Below, one piece after another: positions 42,746-53,063 of a DNA stretch of 64,000 bases (position 1 is the first letter of the stretch; each line of letters begins with the position of its first letter). The stretch is from assembly GCA_003194525.1 (NCBI GenBank), contig NBIV01000056.1, forward strand, positions 274,363 to 338,362, given 5' to 3'. Both the position numbers and the translations under genes were made by a program. Under the pieces are notes generated by a model. The model ran no database searches. It saw nothing but the letters and a program-made list of their open reading frames with translations, and was not told the origin of the DNA. Source of the stretch: Gracilariopsis chorda (taxonomy: Eukaryota > Rhodophyta > Florideophyceae > Gracilariales > Gracilariaceae).

Positions 42746-43254
42746 TGTCGTTTCGTTGAACAAGCCGTTCCCAATATGCAGTGCAGCTTTTTGGCTGGCC
42801 TTGACGCATGCGCAATGGTCAGGACACCCGATGCAGAACTACGTATTGGGTGATAGGTTCCAAGAAATGGCTATTTAGCAAATGAGAATACACGCGTGTC
42901 GAAGCTGATGAAAACGCCTAGCATTTGCTGCGCAGCGCACCTTCGAACTAAAGATGCAACGCTGCATGAAGAAACAGAGGCCTACAACATTCCGAACGCT
43001 AAAGACGGAGTATGTAAGGCGCGTCAAGTTCGCAGTCTTCAATGGGGCATCTTCTGTGCTTTTGGCAGCGTGTGTCACGGGTGCCACGTGGCTACTGATC
43101 ATTGGACGTATGTGCGCATGGAGCGGATCAAATCTGCCGCCTCCGCTCCGACGGCACGAACTTGAGCTGTGAGAAGGAGGAACTCAAGGCTCGCCAGTTC
43201 ATTCCTTCAGATGACATCGACCTTGCTCAGTTCTTTCTTACCAAAGCTCATACC
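42746..43254. promoter_or_regulatory. Divergent intergenic region, Rab escort protein and GMP synthase
   Basis: 509 bp between start codons. The right half has an open frame continuous with GMP synthase (from about 43102), so an N-terminal extension is possible. No defined element is visible; a shared promoter is inferred from position. Confidence 0.4.
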
Positions 43255-44808
43255 ATGGAGGACTCCTTCACGACTGGTCACGAGCTTATCGTCATCTTAG
43301 ACTTTGGTTCCCAATACACCCACTTAATTGCTCGTCGCCTGCGCGAGTGCAATGTGTATTGCGAACTCCACCACTTTAATCTCCCGCTCTCTGATATCAA
43401 AGAGCTCAACCCTTCCGGAATCGTACTTTCTGGAGGCCCCGCTTCCGTTTACGAGGAAGGGTCCCCACATGCTGCGAAGGGAATTTTTGAGCTAGGTGTT
43501 CCGGTGCTGGGCATATGCTACGGGCTACAAGAAATGGCTAACGCATTAGGCGGAGAGGTGCTGCCCGGTGAAAAGAAAGAGTACGGTCATGCAGATATCC
43601 AGACTTCGAATACTTATGATCTCTTTGACGGAATTCAATCTGAGTTTGGGGTTTGGATGAGTCACGGCGATAAGCTTTCGCTACTCCCTGACGGGTTTTG
43701 CGACATTGCTACAACAGATAATACGGAACATGCGGCTGTAGCAGATGTCAAACGCAAACTTTACGGACTTCAGTTTCATCCAGAGGTGACTCATACACAG
43801 TTTGGTACAAACATTCTCGCCAACTTCGTCACGAAGATATGTGGCTGTAAATGTGACTGGTCAATGTCTGATTTCCTAACGGAGGCGAAAGGAGCAATTA
43901 GAACTATGGTAGGCGATGGTATGGTGATTGGGGCTGTCTCTGGTGGAGTGGACTCAACAGTTGCCGCAGTGCTCATGAAGGAAGCTATAGGAGACCAGTT
44001 TCACGCTTTTCTGGTCGATAATGGTGTTCTTCGAAAGAATGAAGCAACTGAAGTTATGGAACGTCTCGCAAGTCGATGTGGCGTTAATCTAAAGCTTGTT
44101 GATGCCTCCGAAATCTTCTTGCAGAAACTAAAAGGCGTCACAGATCCTGAGAAGAAACGAAAAATCATTGGCAACACTTTTATTGAATGCTTCGAGAAGG
44201 AGGCATCACAACTTAAGGCTAACTTCCTACTTCAAGGAACTCTTTACCCGGACGTAATTGAATCTACGAGCCATAAGGGACCATCAGCAACCATCAAAAC
44301 CCATCACAACGTCGGTGGGCTACCGGCACATATGAAACTGAAATTGATAGAACCACTGCGCTTCTTGTTCAAGGATGAGGTCAGAAAGCTTGGCCTCGAA
44401 CTGGGAATTGAGAGTGAAAGCATATACAGGCATCCCTTTCCTGGGCCTGGACTGGCAATTCGAATTTTGGGAGAAGTTACAGCAAACAGGCTAAAAGCAC
44501 TACGTGAGGCTGACAAGATCTTTTTAGAGGAACTGCGATCTGCAGGGTTGTACCGAAACATTGGACAAGCGTTCGCTGCTCTCTTACCGGTTAAAGCTGT
44601 TGGGGTTATGGGCGACAAGCGCACCTATGAAGAAGTCATTGTGTTGAGGGCAGTGAAGACAACAGACTTCATGACCGCTGATTGGTTTGATTTACCCACA
44701 CCTCTGCTCAGGAAGATATCCTCCAGAGTGGTTAATGAGATACGCGGAGTGAATCGCGTCACCTACGATATCACATCGAAACCTCCAGGGACGATTGAAT
44801 GGGAGTGA
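43255..44808 (+). CDS. guaA: GMP synthase, glutamine-hydrolysing (EC 6.3.5.2)
   Basis: Converts XMP to GMP with glutamine and ATP, the last step of guanylate synthesis. 517 residues from ATG 43255 (context TACCATGG), the normal GuaA size. Class I glutamine amidotransferase: LDFGSQYTHLIARR (14-28), nucleophile Cys88 in GICYGLQ, His175 and Glu177 in FHPEVTH. ATP pyrophosphatase: P-loop GAVSGGVDST (226-235), then LLQGTLYPDVIES and HHNVGGLP. Dimerisation domain: RHPFPGPGLAIRILGE and the C-terminal end VTYDITSKPPGTIEWE. It resembles the two-domain bacterial/plant form more than the animal form with its large insert. The open frame extends about 50 codons upstream without conserved sequence, so ATG 43255 is preferred. 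Confidence 0.97.
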   Translation: MEDSFTTGHELIVILDFGSQYTHLIARRLRECNVYCELHHFNLPLSDIKELNPSGIVLSGGPASVYEEGSPHAAKGIFELGVPVLGICYGLQEMANALGGEVLPGEKKEYGHADIQTSNTYDLFDGIQSEFGVWMSHGDKLSLLPDGFCDIATTDNTEHAAVADVKRKLYGLQFHPEVTHTQFGTNILANFVTKICGCKCDWSMSDFLTEAKGAIRTMVGDGMVIGAVSGGVDSTVAAVLMKEAIGDQFHAFLVDNGVLRKNEATEVMERLASRCGVNLKLVDASEIFLQKLKGVTDPEKKRKIIGNTFIECFEKEASQLKANFLLQGTLYPDVIESTSHKGPSATIKTHHNVGGLPAHMKLKLIEPLRFLFKDEVRKLGLELGIESESIYRHPFPGPGLAIRILGEVTANRLKALREADKIFLEELRSAGLYRNIGQAFAALLPVKAVGVMGDKRTYEEVIVLRAVKTTDFMTADWFDLPTPLLRKISSRVVNEIRGVNRVTYDITSKPPGTIEWE

Positions 44809-45022
44809 ATGAAAGTTCCGGGTGCAACGGAGGAGCCGTATGAAATGTCGTTAATCACACAAAAGACTGGTGTTTACAACTACTTCGGTATCTATTCTAC
44901 CCAAAAGGACCTCTAGAAGCTTTACTACTTTGACCAAACACAAGTACCACAATATCTGATCCCCCAAGCTTGTCCGTTTTCCCGAGAATATGCCATAGGC
45001 TTTGCGACGTGTCGCACTAGTG
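44809..45022. other. Convergent 3' spacer
   Basis: About 210 bp between the stop codons of GMP synthase and the zinc-finger gene. Nothing distinctive. Confidence 0.6.
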
Positions 45023-48000
45023 TTAAATCGGTTCGTCTTTGGGTTGAATAAGTGGAGCAAAAGGTATCTTGCTCGATACTGGACATAAGAAGGAGATGAG
45101 GTTGAGTACAATATCGTCTACGCTCTGATTCTTACCTTCGTAGATTGCTAGTTTTGCGGCAACGATTTTCCGTTCAGCAGATAGCCAAGTTTGTGTTGGA
45201 ATGAATTGCTGAAGACTGTCAATAACATTGATTGCGTGTAAGGTCGGATTAAGGGGTAGCCGTAGGTGTTGATATATGCATTTCCTATTCGAGCACTGCC
45301 CTCGCAATTCCTGTGGGCATAACGCTTTGTTTGGGTCTAGTTTTCTTGCCCACGTGAGCGATAGTGGACTAAAATTCTGTCTATCTGAGGCCTTAGCATG
45401 GTTTGGTATTCTCAATATGAAGCTGTGGAATGCAGAACAAGTTTCAAAAACGTTAATACGACGGGCAACCGGCAAACACAAGAAACCGAAAGTTAGATGA
45501 GCATAAATCGAAACGCAAGATTGATGTCGAGAAAGGATATGACAAAGACGCAAGAAGTACCGGATATGGGCAGTTTTCGTTTGAGGTCGATGAAAATTTG
45601 GATCCAACACCGAGCCCGAAGCGTTCATGTCGAAGAAATGGAAACAACGAAAGCGCAAACTCATGTCAGCTCTCTGAAGACTCAAGATATCGAATCGCAG
45701 CCCGGTGGCCCTCAAGGAAGTATAACGTGACGACAAGTAATGGCACGCAGGTTTTGAGCTTATGAGGGCTTCGGAAAAAGGGATGCGCAAACCGTACGCT
45801 TTCAAACCGGTGAGGACACTAGTGTATACATCTGTTGGTGACGGAGTGTATGGTGATGGTCGTAAAACAAGGTCAGACTGGTAGCGGGCCTTTTCTTCAT
45901 CTTCTTCTCTTCCATTGCCTTCTTTGGAGTTGGAAGTGAGCTTAATTGGAGATATTTGGTATCCAGCGGGCTGTTTCACATTGTCAGCATCCAAATCTGA
46001 CGAAAAGTTGTGAGCTGAGATATCCGGTGTACCTGAAACCTGTTCGGCGGGCATAGAAGGAATGTCAATGGACGGGTATGTATTATCTGGGTCTTCTCCC
46101 AATGATGCTCTTACTCTCTGGGCTGCAGCGACTGTTGTACGATATTCCTCTTCTGCTGTCACTATATCAGTTTGAGCTTTCTTCAGTTCATGTTGCACGG
46201 ATCTTAGCCGACTTCTCTTGAACCCTAGCTTCGCGTATGCTTCAGCAACGGAAACATCAGCTGCCTGAATGAGCCGGTTGGCATCGCGCTCGGAATCCAA
46301 AGCTTTCTTAGATTCTTCAAGTTCGAGGCGTAAATCGTTAATCAATCGTGTATCTGCGGTGTCTACTTGAACGGGAGAGCCTAGCTTCCGCACGGAGTTC
46401 TCTTTCCATAGGGAAGGTTCAGGGATAGCAGCAGATACAGAACTCGATGTAGATTCAGTTGCGTCTGGTGCTGAGCGGCACGGAGAAACTGAAGGTGAAA
46501 CTGGAGGCACGGCATCATGAGCGGGTAAAGAGCTGCGTTGTATGTCTGAATAATAGCGGCGACGCTTTTCTGGCTCATGACGTCCAGAATGTGGCTTAGT
46601 GGACTCAGCGGACCTCTTGAGTATTGAGAGTGACGAATTTGGCAAGGGCGAAGTCAGGCTCTTTGGCCTAGCTTGGTGCTCACCGGTCTGCTGGTCCGAC
46701 TTCTGCTGTGCGATGCGCTGTTCCATTTCCTTAATCTGACGACGCAACAGAGCGATCTTATCGCGTTTCGCAGCTGGTGTCGGTGGTTGCCATTTACCTT
46801 GATGGCCAGTTAAGATGCTCAAAGTCTGCAATGATTGCAGCGCGTCGTTGTCACCGGAGGTCAACGAAGCGATTGAAACATTGTCGCTAGCTTTTGCCGA
46901 AAGACTGGGCATAGCTGGCAAGCTCAGGGAAGGAGTTCTTTTCAAAGGAGGATACCCTGAAGACTGGATTCCGTCACCTCGCTCGGCGAAAGCTCTTGTG
47001 TTCGTGTCCTTAGTGAGCATTGATGGACATTGCCCAAGCCTGACGACGCGAATTTTCATATCCTCAATGGCCCTCTTCCGATCTGTTGCCGTAGAATTCA
47101 CATTACCCACGGAAGGTGAGGGGATGCGCTCATCCTCAGACTCCTCATCAGAGGTCGAAAACTCAAATATAATAGCATCTCCAGGTGCTTGGTTTGGCAG
47201 CGAAGGTATGGAAGACGCGGAAGAGCCAGGAATGAGTATACTGCTGTTGGACATGGACGGATTGGTGCGTGGCATGCCAGCCAATGCTCTTCGACGAAGC
47301 TCTGCCAAGGATGGCTTCTTTCTCGGAGGAGGAGGCGGGGGCGGCGGGGGCGGCGGTGGCGGCGATTCCGGATGGAGCTGCGGAGATTCTGAAGGAGAAG
47401 GAGAAAGAGGTTGGGGAGGCGGGGATGGAGTCCGAGAACGAAGAATACGAGAGGGCATTCTGTGCGAATGGGACGGAGGTGGCATATGCTGCACGGAAGT
47501 AGACTCATACGTGGGACGTGGGATTAGAGGTGCTCGCGGCGGTTGCATCATTGGGGTATGCAGGGGGCGCTGAGGAGGAGGATGCATCAGCGGCGGAGTT
47601 GGAGGCGGTATGCGAATGAAATGTGGAGGTTGGGGATTATGCATAGGCAGTTGAGGCGGGTGAACACGCATAATGTCAGGGGCGGATGGGTGCATGGAAT
47701 GCATTGGGCTAGCTCTTGGATGCATCGATAATATGTTTCCCTGCGCAAAGGTGGGGGGCGGGGAGATACCATGAGGTTGCGGAACCTGCATGGAATGCTG
47801 CATTGGGATGGCGAGCGCCTGAGCGGGGTGAGGCGGTGGAGCCATACCGACATCGAAGAAACGATGACCGGGCGGTAGTTGCGGAGCGACCTGCGGTAAC
47901 TGGGGCGGAGCGGGGGCAACGCCGGTGTTCCAATACGGGCGATTGTTGAAAGAGGGAGGTGGATTTACGGGCATAAAATCTTTGGGATCATCAAGGTCTA

Positions 48001-48058
48001 TGAACTCACCGTCTTCGATTGGAGCCATTGCTCGCATGCTTGGCGCGGTTGTCGCCAT
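45023..48058 (-). CDS. ZFC3H1-like proline-rich zinc-finger protein
   Basis: 1,011 residues from ATG 48058; the frame is open a further 45 codons but those residues look non-coding. N-terminal third: acidic start (IEDGEFIDLDDPKDFMPVNP), then a long Pro/His/Met-rich region ending in a run of about 14 Pro (plus strand 47330-47370) and KKPSLAELRRRALAG. Middle: Ser-rich linker, a short coiled coil (DKIALLRRQIKEMEQRIAQQ) and a longer one (INDLRLELEESKKALDSERD). C-terminal: zinc-finger segment KLDPNKALCPQELRGQC followed by SNRKCIYQH, with spacing C-x7-C-x4-C-x3-H (45268-45330), matching the putative zinc-finger of ZFC3H1/PAXT proteins. Those connect the nuclear exosome to polyadenylated RNA. The segment just before the finger (about 45440-45780) looks less conserved and might hide an in-frame intron. 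Diverges from the bromodomain gene. Confidence 0.7.
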   Translation of the reverse strand: MATTAPSMRAMAPIEDGEFIDLDDPKDFMPVNPPPSFNNRPYWNTGVAPAPPQLPQVAPQLPPGHRFFDVGMAPPPHPAQALAIPMQHSMQVPQPHGISPPPTFAQGNILSMHPRASPMHSMHPSAPDIMRVHPPQLPMHNPQPPHFIRIPPPTPPLMHPPPQRPLHTPMMQPPRAPLIPRPTYESTSVQHMPPPSHSHRMPSRILRSRTPSPPPQPLSPSPSESPQLHPESPPPPPPPPPPPPPRKKPSLAELRRRALAGMPRTNPSMSNSSILIPGSSASSIPSLPNQAPGDAIIFEFSTSDEESEDERIPSPSVGNVNSTATDRKRAIEDMKIRVVRLGQCPSMLTKDTNTRAFAERGDGIQSSGYPPLKRTPSLSLPAMPSLSAKASDNVSIASLTSGDNDALQSLQTLSILTGHQGKWQPPTPAAKRDKIALLRRQIKEMEQRIAQQKSDQQTGEHQARPKSLTSPLPNSSLSILKRSAESTKPHSGRHEPEKRRRYYSDIQRSSLPAHDAVPPVSPSVSPCRSAPDATESTSSSVSAAIPEPSLWKENSVRKLGSPVQVDTADTRLINDLRLELEESKKALDSERDANRLIQAADVSVAEAYAKLGFKRSRLRSVQHELKKAQTDIVTAEEEYRTTVAAAQRVRASLGEDPDNTYPSIDIPSMPAEQVSGTPDISAHNFSSDLDADNVKQPAGYQISPIKLTSNSKEGNGREEDEEKARYQSDLVLRPSPYTPSPTDVYTSVLTGLKAYGLRIPFSEALISSKPACHYLSSRYTSLRATGLRFDILSLQRADMSLRFRCFHFFDMNASGSVLDPNFHRPQTKTAHIRYFLRLCHILSRHQSCVSIYAHLTFGFLCLPVARRINVFETCSAFHSFILRIPNHAKASDRQNFSPLSLTWARKLDPNKALCPQELRGQCSNRKCIYQHLRLPLNPTLHAINVIDSLQQFIPTQTWLSAERKIVAAKLAIYEGKNQSVDDIVLNLISFLCPVSSKIPFAPLIQPKDEPI

Positions 48059-48590
48059 GCACGAGATCGAGGCCGACGAATTTAGCGGAGCCGCGTCGTT
48101 CGGAGAAGACGCGGAGCGGGTAAACGGCCAGGAACGCTTGCGGAACGGTAATGCGGCGCGAAGATGAACGTGTGCGGGGTGAAAGAACCACAAAGAACAG
48201 AGAACGCGAGACGAAGACGAGCGTGCAGTCCGTTGGATGGAGGACGTTGAACTGAGGCAGTGTTGCGTTTCGAAACGTGTACGCGTGTGCTACGTTTTCG
48301 GTTTGCTGTTGATGAAATTAGTTTTCGAAATGCGCAAAATTGCAGAATTCTTGCGTTCAGGAATGCAGCTGTATTTTTCGTTTCCGAGGCCTCTGGAGAA
48401 ACAGCGCATGGCACGAGCATCGGTCTGCGTAAAGTCAAAAGGGCGCGGGACCGCATCTTTCGCGCCCCGTTTTGCCTTCGTGCACTGGTCCCTCTCCCCC
48501 GCTCCGAGGTATCCCTTCGTGAGCGTATCGCTCGCCGTCTTCCCCAGCGCACCTTTTGCGTCCTAATTATTTTCCCCGAACCAACTACAT
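48059..48590. promoter_or_regulatory. Divergent intergenic region, zinc-finger and bromodomain genes
   Basis: About 530 bp between starts. Frames are open on both strands but with C/T-rich, non-conserved translation. A shared promoter is inferred from position only. Confidence 0.4.
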
Positions 48591-49946
48591 ATGGGTCGTT
48601 CGAAGGCTCGTCGCTCCACCTCTGGAACGTCCGTCTCTCCGACCGCAGCTGTCCCTGACGAGGAAGAAGAGTTGATCGATCATGGCAATGGCAAAGCATT
48701 GGAAAGCACACCCTCCGCGAACCGCCCTAACAAGAAAAGAAAGCGCGAAACTGTCCTCAGCTCTCCTCGCGCGGTGCGCAGCACTTCTGAGTATGCGTTT
48801 TATGAGGGAATGCTGTTCGAACTGATGCAGAATGCAGAGTGCACAGACTTCTTAGAGCCGGTTCTGACGCTGTGGAGTCCGCAAGACGTACCCGGCTATT
48901 TGGATAAGATTAAACACCCGATGGATCTCGGCACTGTCAAAAAGCATATGCAAAACGGAAAGTACATTTTGCATGATAAGAAGACTGATGGATACTCCTT
49001 CGACAGCAAGGCCATGGCGAAGGACTTGCGCCTCATATTCCAGAACTGCATGGAATACAATGAGCCGAGCAGTCCCTTGTATAACACAGCAAAGAAACAA
49101 CTTGAGGATATAAACTCACAGATTCTCGAGAATGAAGCGCACATCAATCGCGAGAAGGAAAAGGAACGACGTGAAATAGAACGAAAACGTGAAAACGAGC
49201 GCAAGAGGCGTAAAGCGGCGGAGGAAGAAGCAGCACTGGCAGCCTCCCAGGCAAAAAAGGCGGCCCTCGCTCTGGAAAAAGCGAAGAAAGAAGCGCGAGA
49301 AGCAGAGAGAAGAAGGCAAGAAGAACTGAAACGAAAAGACGCCGAATGGGCTGCTCGTCTCAAGCAAGAAAAGGCTCGCGCTGTTCAAGAGGCACTCGAT
49401 GAGTTGCTCGCCAAGCAACGTAGAGATAGACGGGGTAGTGTCGTAAACACCAGTAGCGTCAGCAGTGATGATAACGATGGTGGCATTGGCGAGGTTAGTT
49501 TCACGTTTGTTTCCACAGAAGGGATGGAAAAAAAGCGTGGGCGAAAGAGCGCTGTTGTGATGGAACTAGAAGTGCAGCATGACGATCTGATGAAGAGACG
49601 AAAAGCTATTTTGGAAAGGGCTGCAGAACTGGAGAAAATGAAGAGCATCGAGATGTCGTTTGAAGAGAAACGCGAACTTTGCAATATGGTGGGGCAACTG
49701 GATTTTGTGCGAATGAAGGCAGTAGTTGACATTATCGTGAATGGAATGGGTCGTGCAGATCTCCTTCACGATGTGGAGGTAGACCTGGAGGTCAACAAAA
49801 TCAACAAGGATGTGCTGCGAGAAATACAGTTCTTCCTACAAAATCCTGCGGCTCATACAGCGAGGGATGCGTTAAGACACATTGAGTTGAAGATAACAGA
49901 TATTGAGACAAGGCTGGTCGAGATTCGATATCAGAAGATCTCTTGA
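48591..49946 (+). CDS. BET-family bromodomain and NET domain protein
   Basis: Reads acetylated histones and recruits transcription factors in the nucleus. Single exon, 451 residues. The basic NLS NKKRKRE is at 47-53. The single bromodomain (about 68-175) includes LWSPQDVPGYLDKIKHPMDL (a variant WPF shelf), FDSKAMAKDLRLIFQNCMEY and the acetyl-lysine-binding Asn157 in EYNEP. A highly charged Glu/Lys/Arg helix (about 180-275) follows, then a linker with a possible second NLS (EKKRGRKS). The NET domain (about 355-425) reads MSFEEKRELCNMVGQLDF ... VDIIVNGMGRADL ... VDLEVNKINKDVLREIQFFL. One bromodomain plus NET is the plant GTE-like layout; animal BETs have two. ATG 48591 follows CATATGGG and is the only early ATG. 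Confidence 0.96.
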   Translation: MGRSKARRSTSGTSVSPTAAVPDEEEELIDHGNGKALESTPSANRPNKKRKRETVLSSPRAVRSTSEYAFYEGMLFELMQNAECTDFLEPVLTLWSPQDVPGYLDKIKHPMDLGTVKKHMQNGKYILHDKKTDGYSFDSKAMAKDLRLIFQNCMEYNEPSSPLYNTAKKQLEDINSQILENEAHINREKEKERREIERKRENERKRRKAAEEEAALAASQAKKAALALEKAKKEAREAERRRQEELKRKDAEWAARLKQEKARAVQEALDELLAKQRRDRRGSVVNTSSVSSDDNDGGIGEVSFTFVSTEGMEKKRGRKSAVVMELEVQHDDLMKRRKAILERAAELEKMKSIEMSFEEKRELCNMVGQLDFVRMKAVVDIIVNGMGRADLLHDVEVDLEVNKINKDVLREIQFFLQNPAAHTARDALRHIELKITDIETRLVEIRYQKIS

Positions 49947-51335
49947 CGAACATGTACAGAGGCCGTGTGATGGGTGGTGGAAACTGATCGTCGGTTGTTC
50001 TGCGTGGATTAAAGATTGCAATCGCAAGAGAGATAAGCCTAGTCTCACGCATCAGGATCCATTTTGCAGCAGAGCTTGGTTACCGAAACAGTTCCAGCGG
50101 TGTTCATTATTCTTATTTTGTAACTTCAGGGGAATGACGAGAGGAGAGATGCAAGATATTGGTGGGAATCATGACGGACATTCGACGTTGGATGATGTGC
50201 AACCCCTTTTCAGACTCCGTTTTTTTTTTTTGACTGTCTTTCAAACACAGTTCGCTTGACAAGAGTGTGACCGAAAAGTCGTAAAATGTGTTTCATTAAC
50301 TAAGCTGGTGCGTCGCGTATGTGTGGTACACGATTTCTCGTTGGTTCTGCTAATGCTATTGGTCTTGCAAGCCTCATTTACGGGGCGAGAAGGGGAACTT
50401 ATCGATGCTGTAAAAACATTGGTGAGCTTGTTTGTTGTAGCGACATTGTTTCGCCTGCCGTGTTTCGTCGCGGAAACCACGCCAACTGGTGAAGTGCAAA
50501 CAACGCCTGCCCTGACGTCGCGTTAAACAAATACGAAAACATGTGTTGTAGATGAGTAGCGTACTACAGTTTTGCGTCGAAGCAGTTAGCAGGAAACAAT
50601 GCTCTCACGATAGGGAAGAAGATGCGGCTACCGGAGGTACATGGAAAACTGGGGACAAGGCTAACTGCTAACCTTTGTGCTTTTGGCATCCCAATGAGTA
50701 TTGAGGGGTATAGGCAAGGCTGACTTGCCGCACGGGCCATAGTACAGAAGTCTTTGAAATGCAGACGTGGTGAGAACTTTCTGAGAAGACGGCAACAATG
50801 GGTTTGCAGGCTTCAGCAGCGAGGACTTGTGATCCATGAAAGGGTTACTGAGCTGGGCATTGCATGCTGCGGAGCCAGTTGGATAAAGGCCAACTAAGAG
50901 CCAGCTAAGGGTATTCTGCTGCGGCATGCAAATGAAAGATCGCAAGAGCGGCAGTTGTAGCGCAACAAGATCATATCGAAGCATAATAAGGCATATTTAA
51001 TGTGTAGATTGCGGAAGTGCGCTGTAACTAGCGTGAGTGGTGTAAGGGAGGAGGAGTTTTAATCACAAAGTGTGGTTGATCACGAAGAATCAGTGACTTT
51101 CTGCGCTCACATGGTTGCAAAAGAAGTACTATTGTGGGAAGCAAATGAAGTGGCGAGGGAAGATGGACCAGTGACAAAGAACTAGATAGATGTGACGGTC
51201 GGGTGAGATAGGGACTGGTTCTGTACACGAAGTAGGCCAGTGAAGAATGTACACCAGTCCTCGGAGGGTGTCAGAGGTATATGGGATAGGTATTCACAGG
51301 TTTGACATACAAGGCAGGCGGGGCGGTGACAACGG
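49947..51335. other. Intergenic region, no supported gene
   Basis: 3' flanks of two genes. A plus frame at 50308-50526 (hydrophobic, KTLVSLFVVATLFRLPCFV) and a minus frame at 50661-50984 (107 codons) exist. Neither has family resemblance, and the first lacks a good start. A poly-T run lies at about 50220. Confidence 0.5.
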
Positions 51336-52385
51336 TTAATAGCGTCTCTCCCTAGTTAGTGCCCTTATCAACTGCTCATGTAGGAACTTTTCACCCTTTT
51401 CAACAGTGGCTTGGACAACAGGGTCTTGCATCTTGTCGGCAATGAAGGCCCTGAGCGACTGGCGTCTCTGTGGAGGTGGGGGAGGAAAGCCGGTGTACGA
51501 GTGACGTGGCTGTTGATGATGTTGTGAGGAAGGTGTGGGATATCCTGGTGGCGGTGGCGGTGGCGGTGGCGGCGGCGGTTGATGATGTGCACGTGGTGGA
51601 GACGGGGTGTAAGACCGTCTCGGCGGGGAGGGGTATCTCGCTGGCGGAGATGCACGTCTTCTTTGAGGGGAGTGGTATCTGCGTGAGGCGGGAGGGCGAG
51701 TGGACGGCGGGGCCGGAGCATGTCGACGAGCCGGGGAGGAACGTCTTCGTCGCATGGAAGAGTAGTCACGCGGGGGCGGTGAGGGCGATGGTGAAGGCGT
51801 CCTGTACCGGCGGGAGGAACGACGACGATCATGACGATGTGAGCTGCGTCGCTTTTCGCTGCGGTGTCTGGAGCGACGGTCGTCTCGTGCGCGAGAATGA
51901 CGTTTGTCTCTGCTGCGGCGATAGTGTTCATCTCTGTTGTACTCATGATCGGTGACGTAGTCGTCGCGACGACGGTACTCGTCGCTGTAGCGTGCTCGGG
52001 AGCGTCTTTCATCGCGGTGGCGTGAATAGGAATCCTCGGCGGCATGGGAGCGTCTGTGGTCGGTGTCGCGTTCCCTGGCGAGGGGGAGTCGTCTTTCTCC
52101 CGAACGAGCGCGCGCTCCACCGCGGACACGACGCTGAAACTTTCTCAAGGCGGCGGCGGGGCCGCGGTTGTTCGCGCCTTCTGCGCGCGTATCGTACTGT
52201 TGTTCAGCTGAGCGAATGCTTTTCTTGAGTTGCTTTTCGACAAGAGTCATACCTCTTCGCAGTCCAGGAGCGATATCCTCGCGGTGCTGGGCGTTTCTGA
52301 GCACCTTTCGGGCCTTGTTTCCATGAGAGAGCAAGAACATTTGAGACTCGCGTTTGACGCGGCCGACAAAGTCGTCGCCATTCAT
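51336..52385 (-). CDS. RS-rich, proline-rich protein, possible splicing-related factor
   Basis: 349 residues from ATG 52385. The N-terminal 75 residues look folded and helical (DDFVGRVKRESQMFLLSHGN; MTLVEKQLKKSIRSAEQQYD). Residues about 90-270 are dominated by Arg/Ser/Asp/His dipeptides (HRDERRSRARYSDEYRR; RSRHRSEKRRSSHRHDRRR) and SP repeats, as in SR-type splicing proteins, but without an RRM. A run of 11 Pro and a His/Gln-rich part follow. A short conserved-looking C-terminus (LRAFIADKMQDPVVQATVEK, then FLHEQLIRALTR) closes it. RS domains suggest nuclear-speckle localisation. It diverges from the small proline-rich gene. Confidence 0.65.
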   Translation of the reverse strand: MNGDDFVGRVKRESQMFLLSHGNKARKVLRNAQHREDIAPGLRRGMTLVEKQLKKSIRSAEQQYDTRAEGANNRGPAAALRKFQRRVRGGARARSGERRLPLARERDTDHRRSHAAEDSYSRHRDERRSRARYSDEYRRRDDYVTDHEYNRDEHYRRSRDKRHSRARDDRRSRHRSEKRRSSHRHDRRRSSRRYRTPSPSPSPPPRDYSSMRRRRSSPARRHAPAPPSTRPPASRRYHSPQRRRASPPARYPSPPRRSYTPSPPRAHHQPPPPPPPPPPPGYPTPSSQHHQQPRHSYTGFPPPPPQRRQSLRAFIADKMQDPVVQATVEKGEKFLHEQLIRALTRERRY

Positions 52386-52766
52386 GGTGGGAAGTGGTTT
52401 GTTGGACGGGGACGGGGACGGGTGCTGTTAGTCGGGTTGGGATTGCGAAGTGTGTGTTCGACTATGGACAGGAAGGAACGGCACGAGACGGTTTGCTTTT
52501 ATAGAGGCGACGAGGAGTGAGCGCTCACTCGCTGGCAGAAAGGAAGCAAACGACAACCATTGGTGCAGAAGAGTGCAGAAAGGTGGCAGTTGGCACAGTG
52601 ACCAATGGGCAGCGCGTACCGTCGGTGCTGTGTGCACGCGCAGTACACGCGCAAATACCCCTCCGCCGCCGCAGCGTTGCTTACAACCTTATACACTAAC
52701 TTACTGGCGCCGCCATGCGCCGCGCCACCGCCGTCCACACATGCCACTCGCTCAGACCACATCGCA
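52386..52766. promoter_or_regulatory. Divergent intergenic region, RS-rich and proline-rich genes
   Basis: 381 bp. A TTTTATAG block at about 52497 could serve as a TATA element. Evidence is positional. Confidence 0.35.
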
Positions 52767-53063
52767 ATGTCCAACTATACGCATCCGACGCACTATACCG
52801 GCACCCCGTCGCCCCCGCCGCCGTCGTCGTCCTCCGGCGCAGGCACTTACAACCCACCGCCGCTTCCCACCGGCTATCTCGGTCAGCCGCCGCCGCCGCC
52901 CGGCCAATCCGTCCGCACTGATGCTCCGCCGACAGCGCCGTCGACCTACCCCGGTATCGCCCCGCCGCCGCCGCCGCCGCCGCCTCCCCAATCCTCGTCC
53001 AGCACTTCCCAGCACGTGCGCAAGATCAAACGACGCGCGAAGCAGATGTTGCGAAAATCTTGA
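52767..53063 (+). CDS. Small proline-rich protein with basic C-terminus
   Basis: 98 residues from ATG 52767 (context CGCAATGTC, MSNYTHPTHYTGTPSPPP). The frame is open for 54 codons upstream but composition and an earlier weak start argue against use. Nearly all Pro/Ser/Thr/Gly with runs of 9 Pro. It ends with a basic helix HVRKIKRRAKQMLRKS. No domain recognised. Its PPP and YTG elements echo the C-terminal part of the divergent neighbour, perhaps only by composition. Confidence 0.5.
   Translation: MSNYTHPTHYTGTPSPPPPSSSSGAGTYNPPPLPTGYLGQPPPPPGQSVRTDAPPTAPSTYPGIAPPPPPPPPPQSSSSTSQHVRKIKRRAKQMLRKS

Noticed and set aside
46815-47573. 252-codon plus-strand frame with a poly-Gly run
   Set aside because: Antisense shadow of the proline-rich ZFC3H1-like gene.
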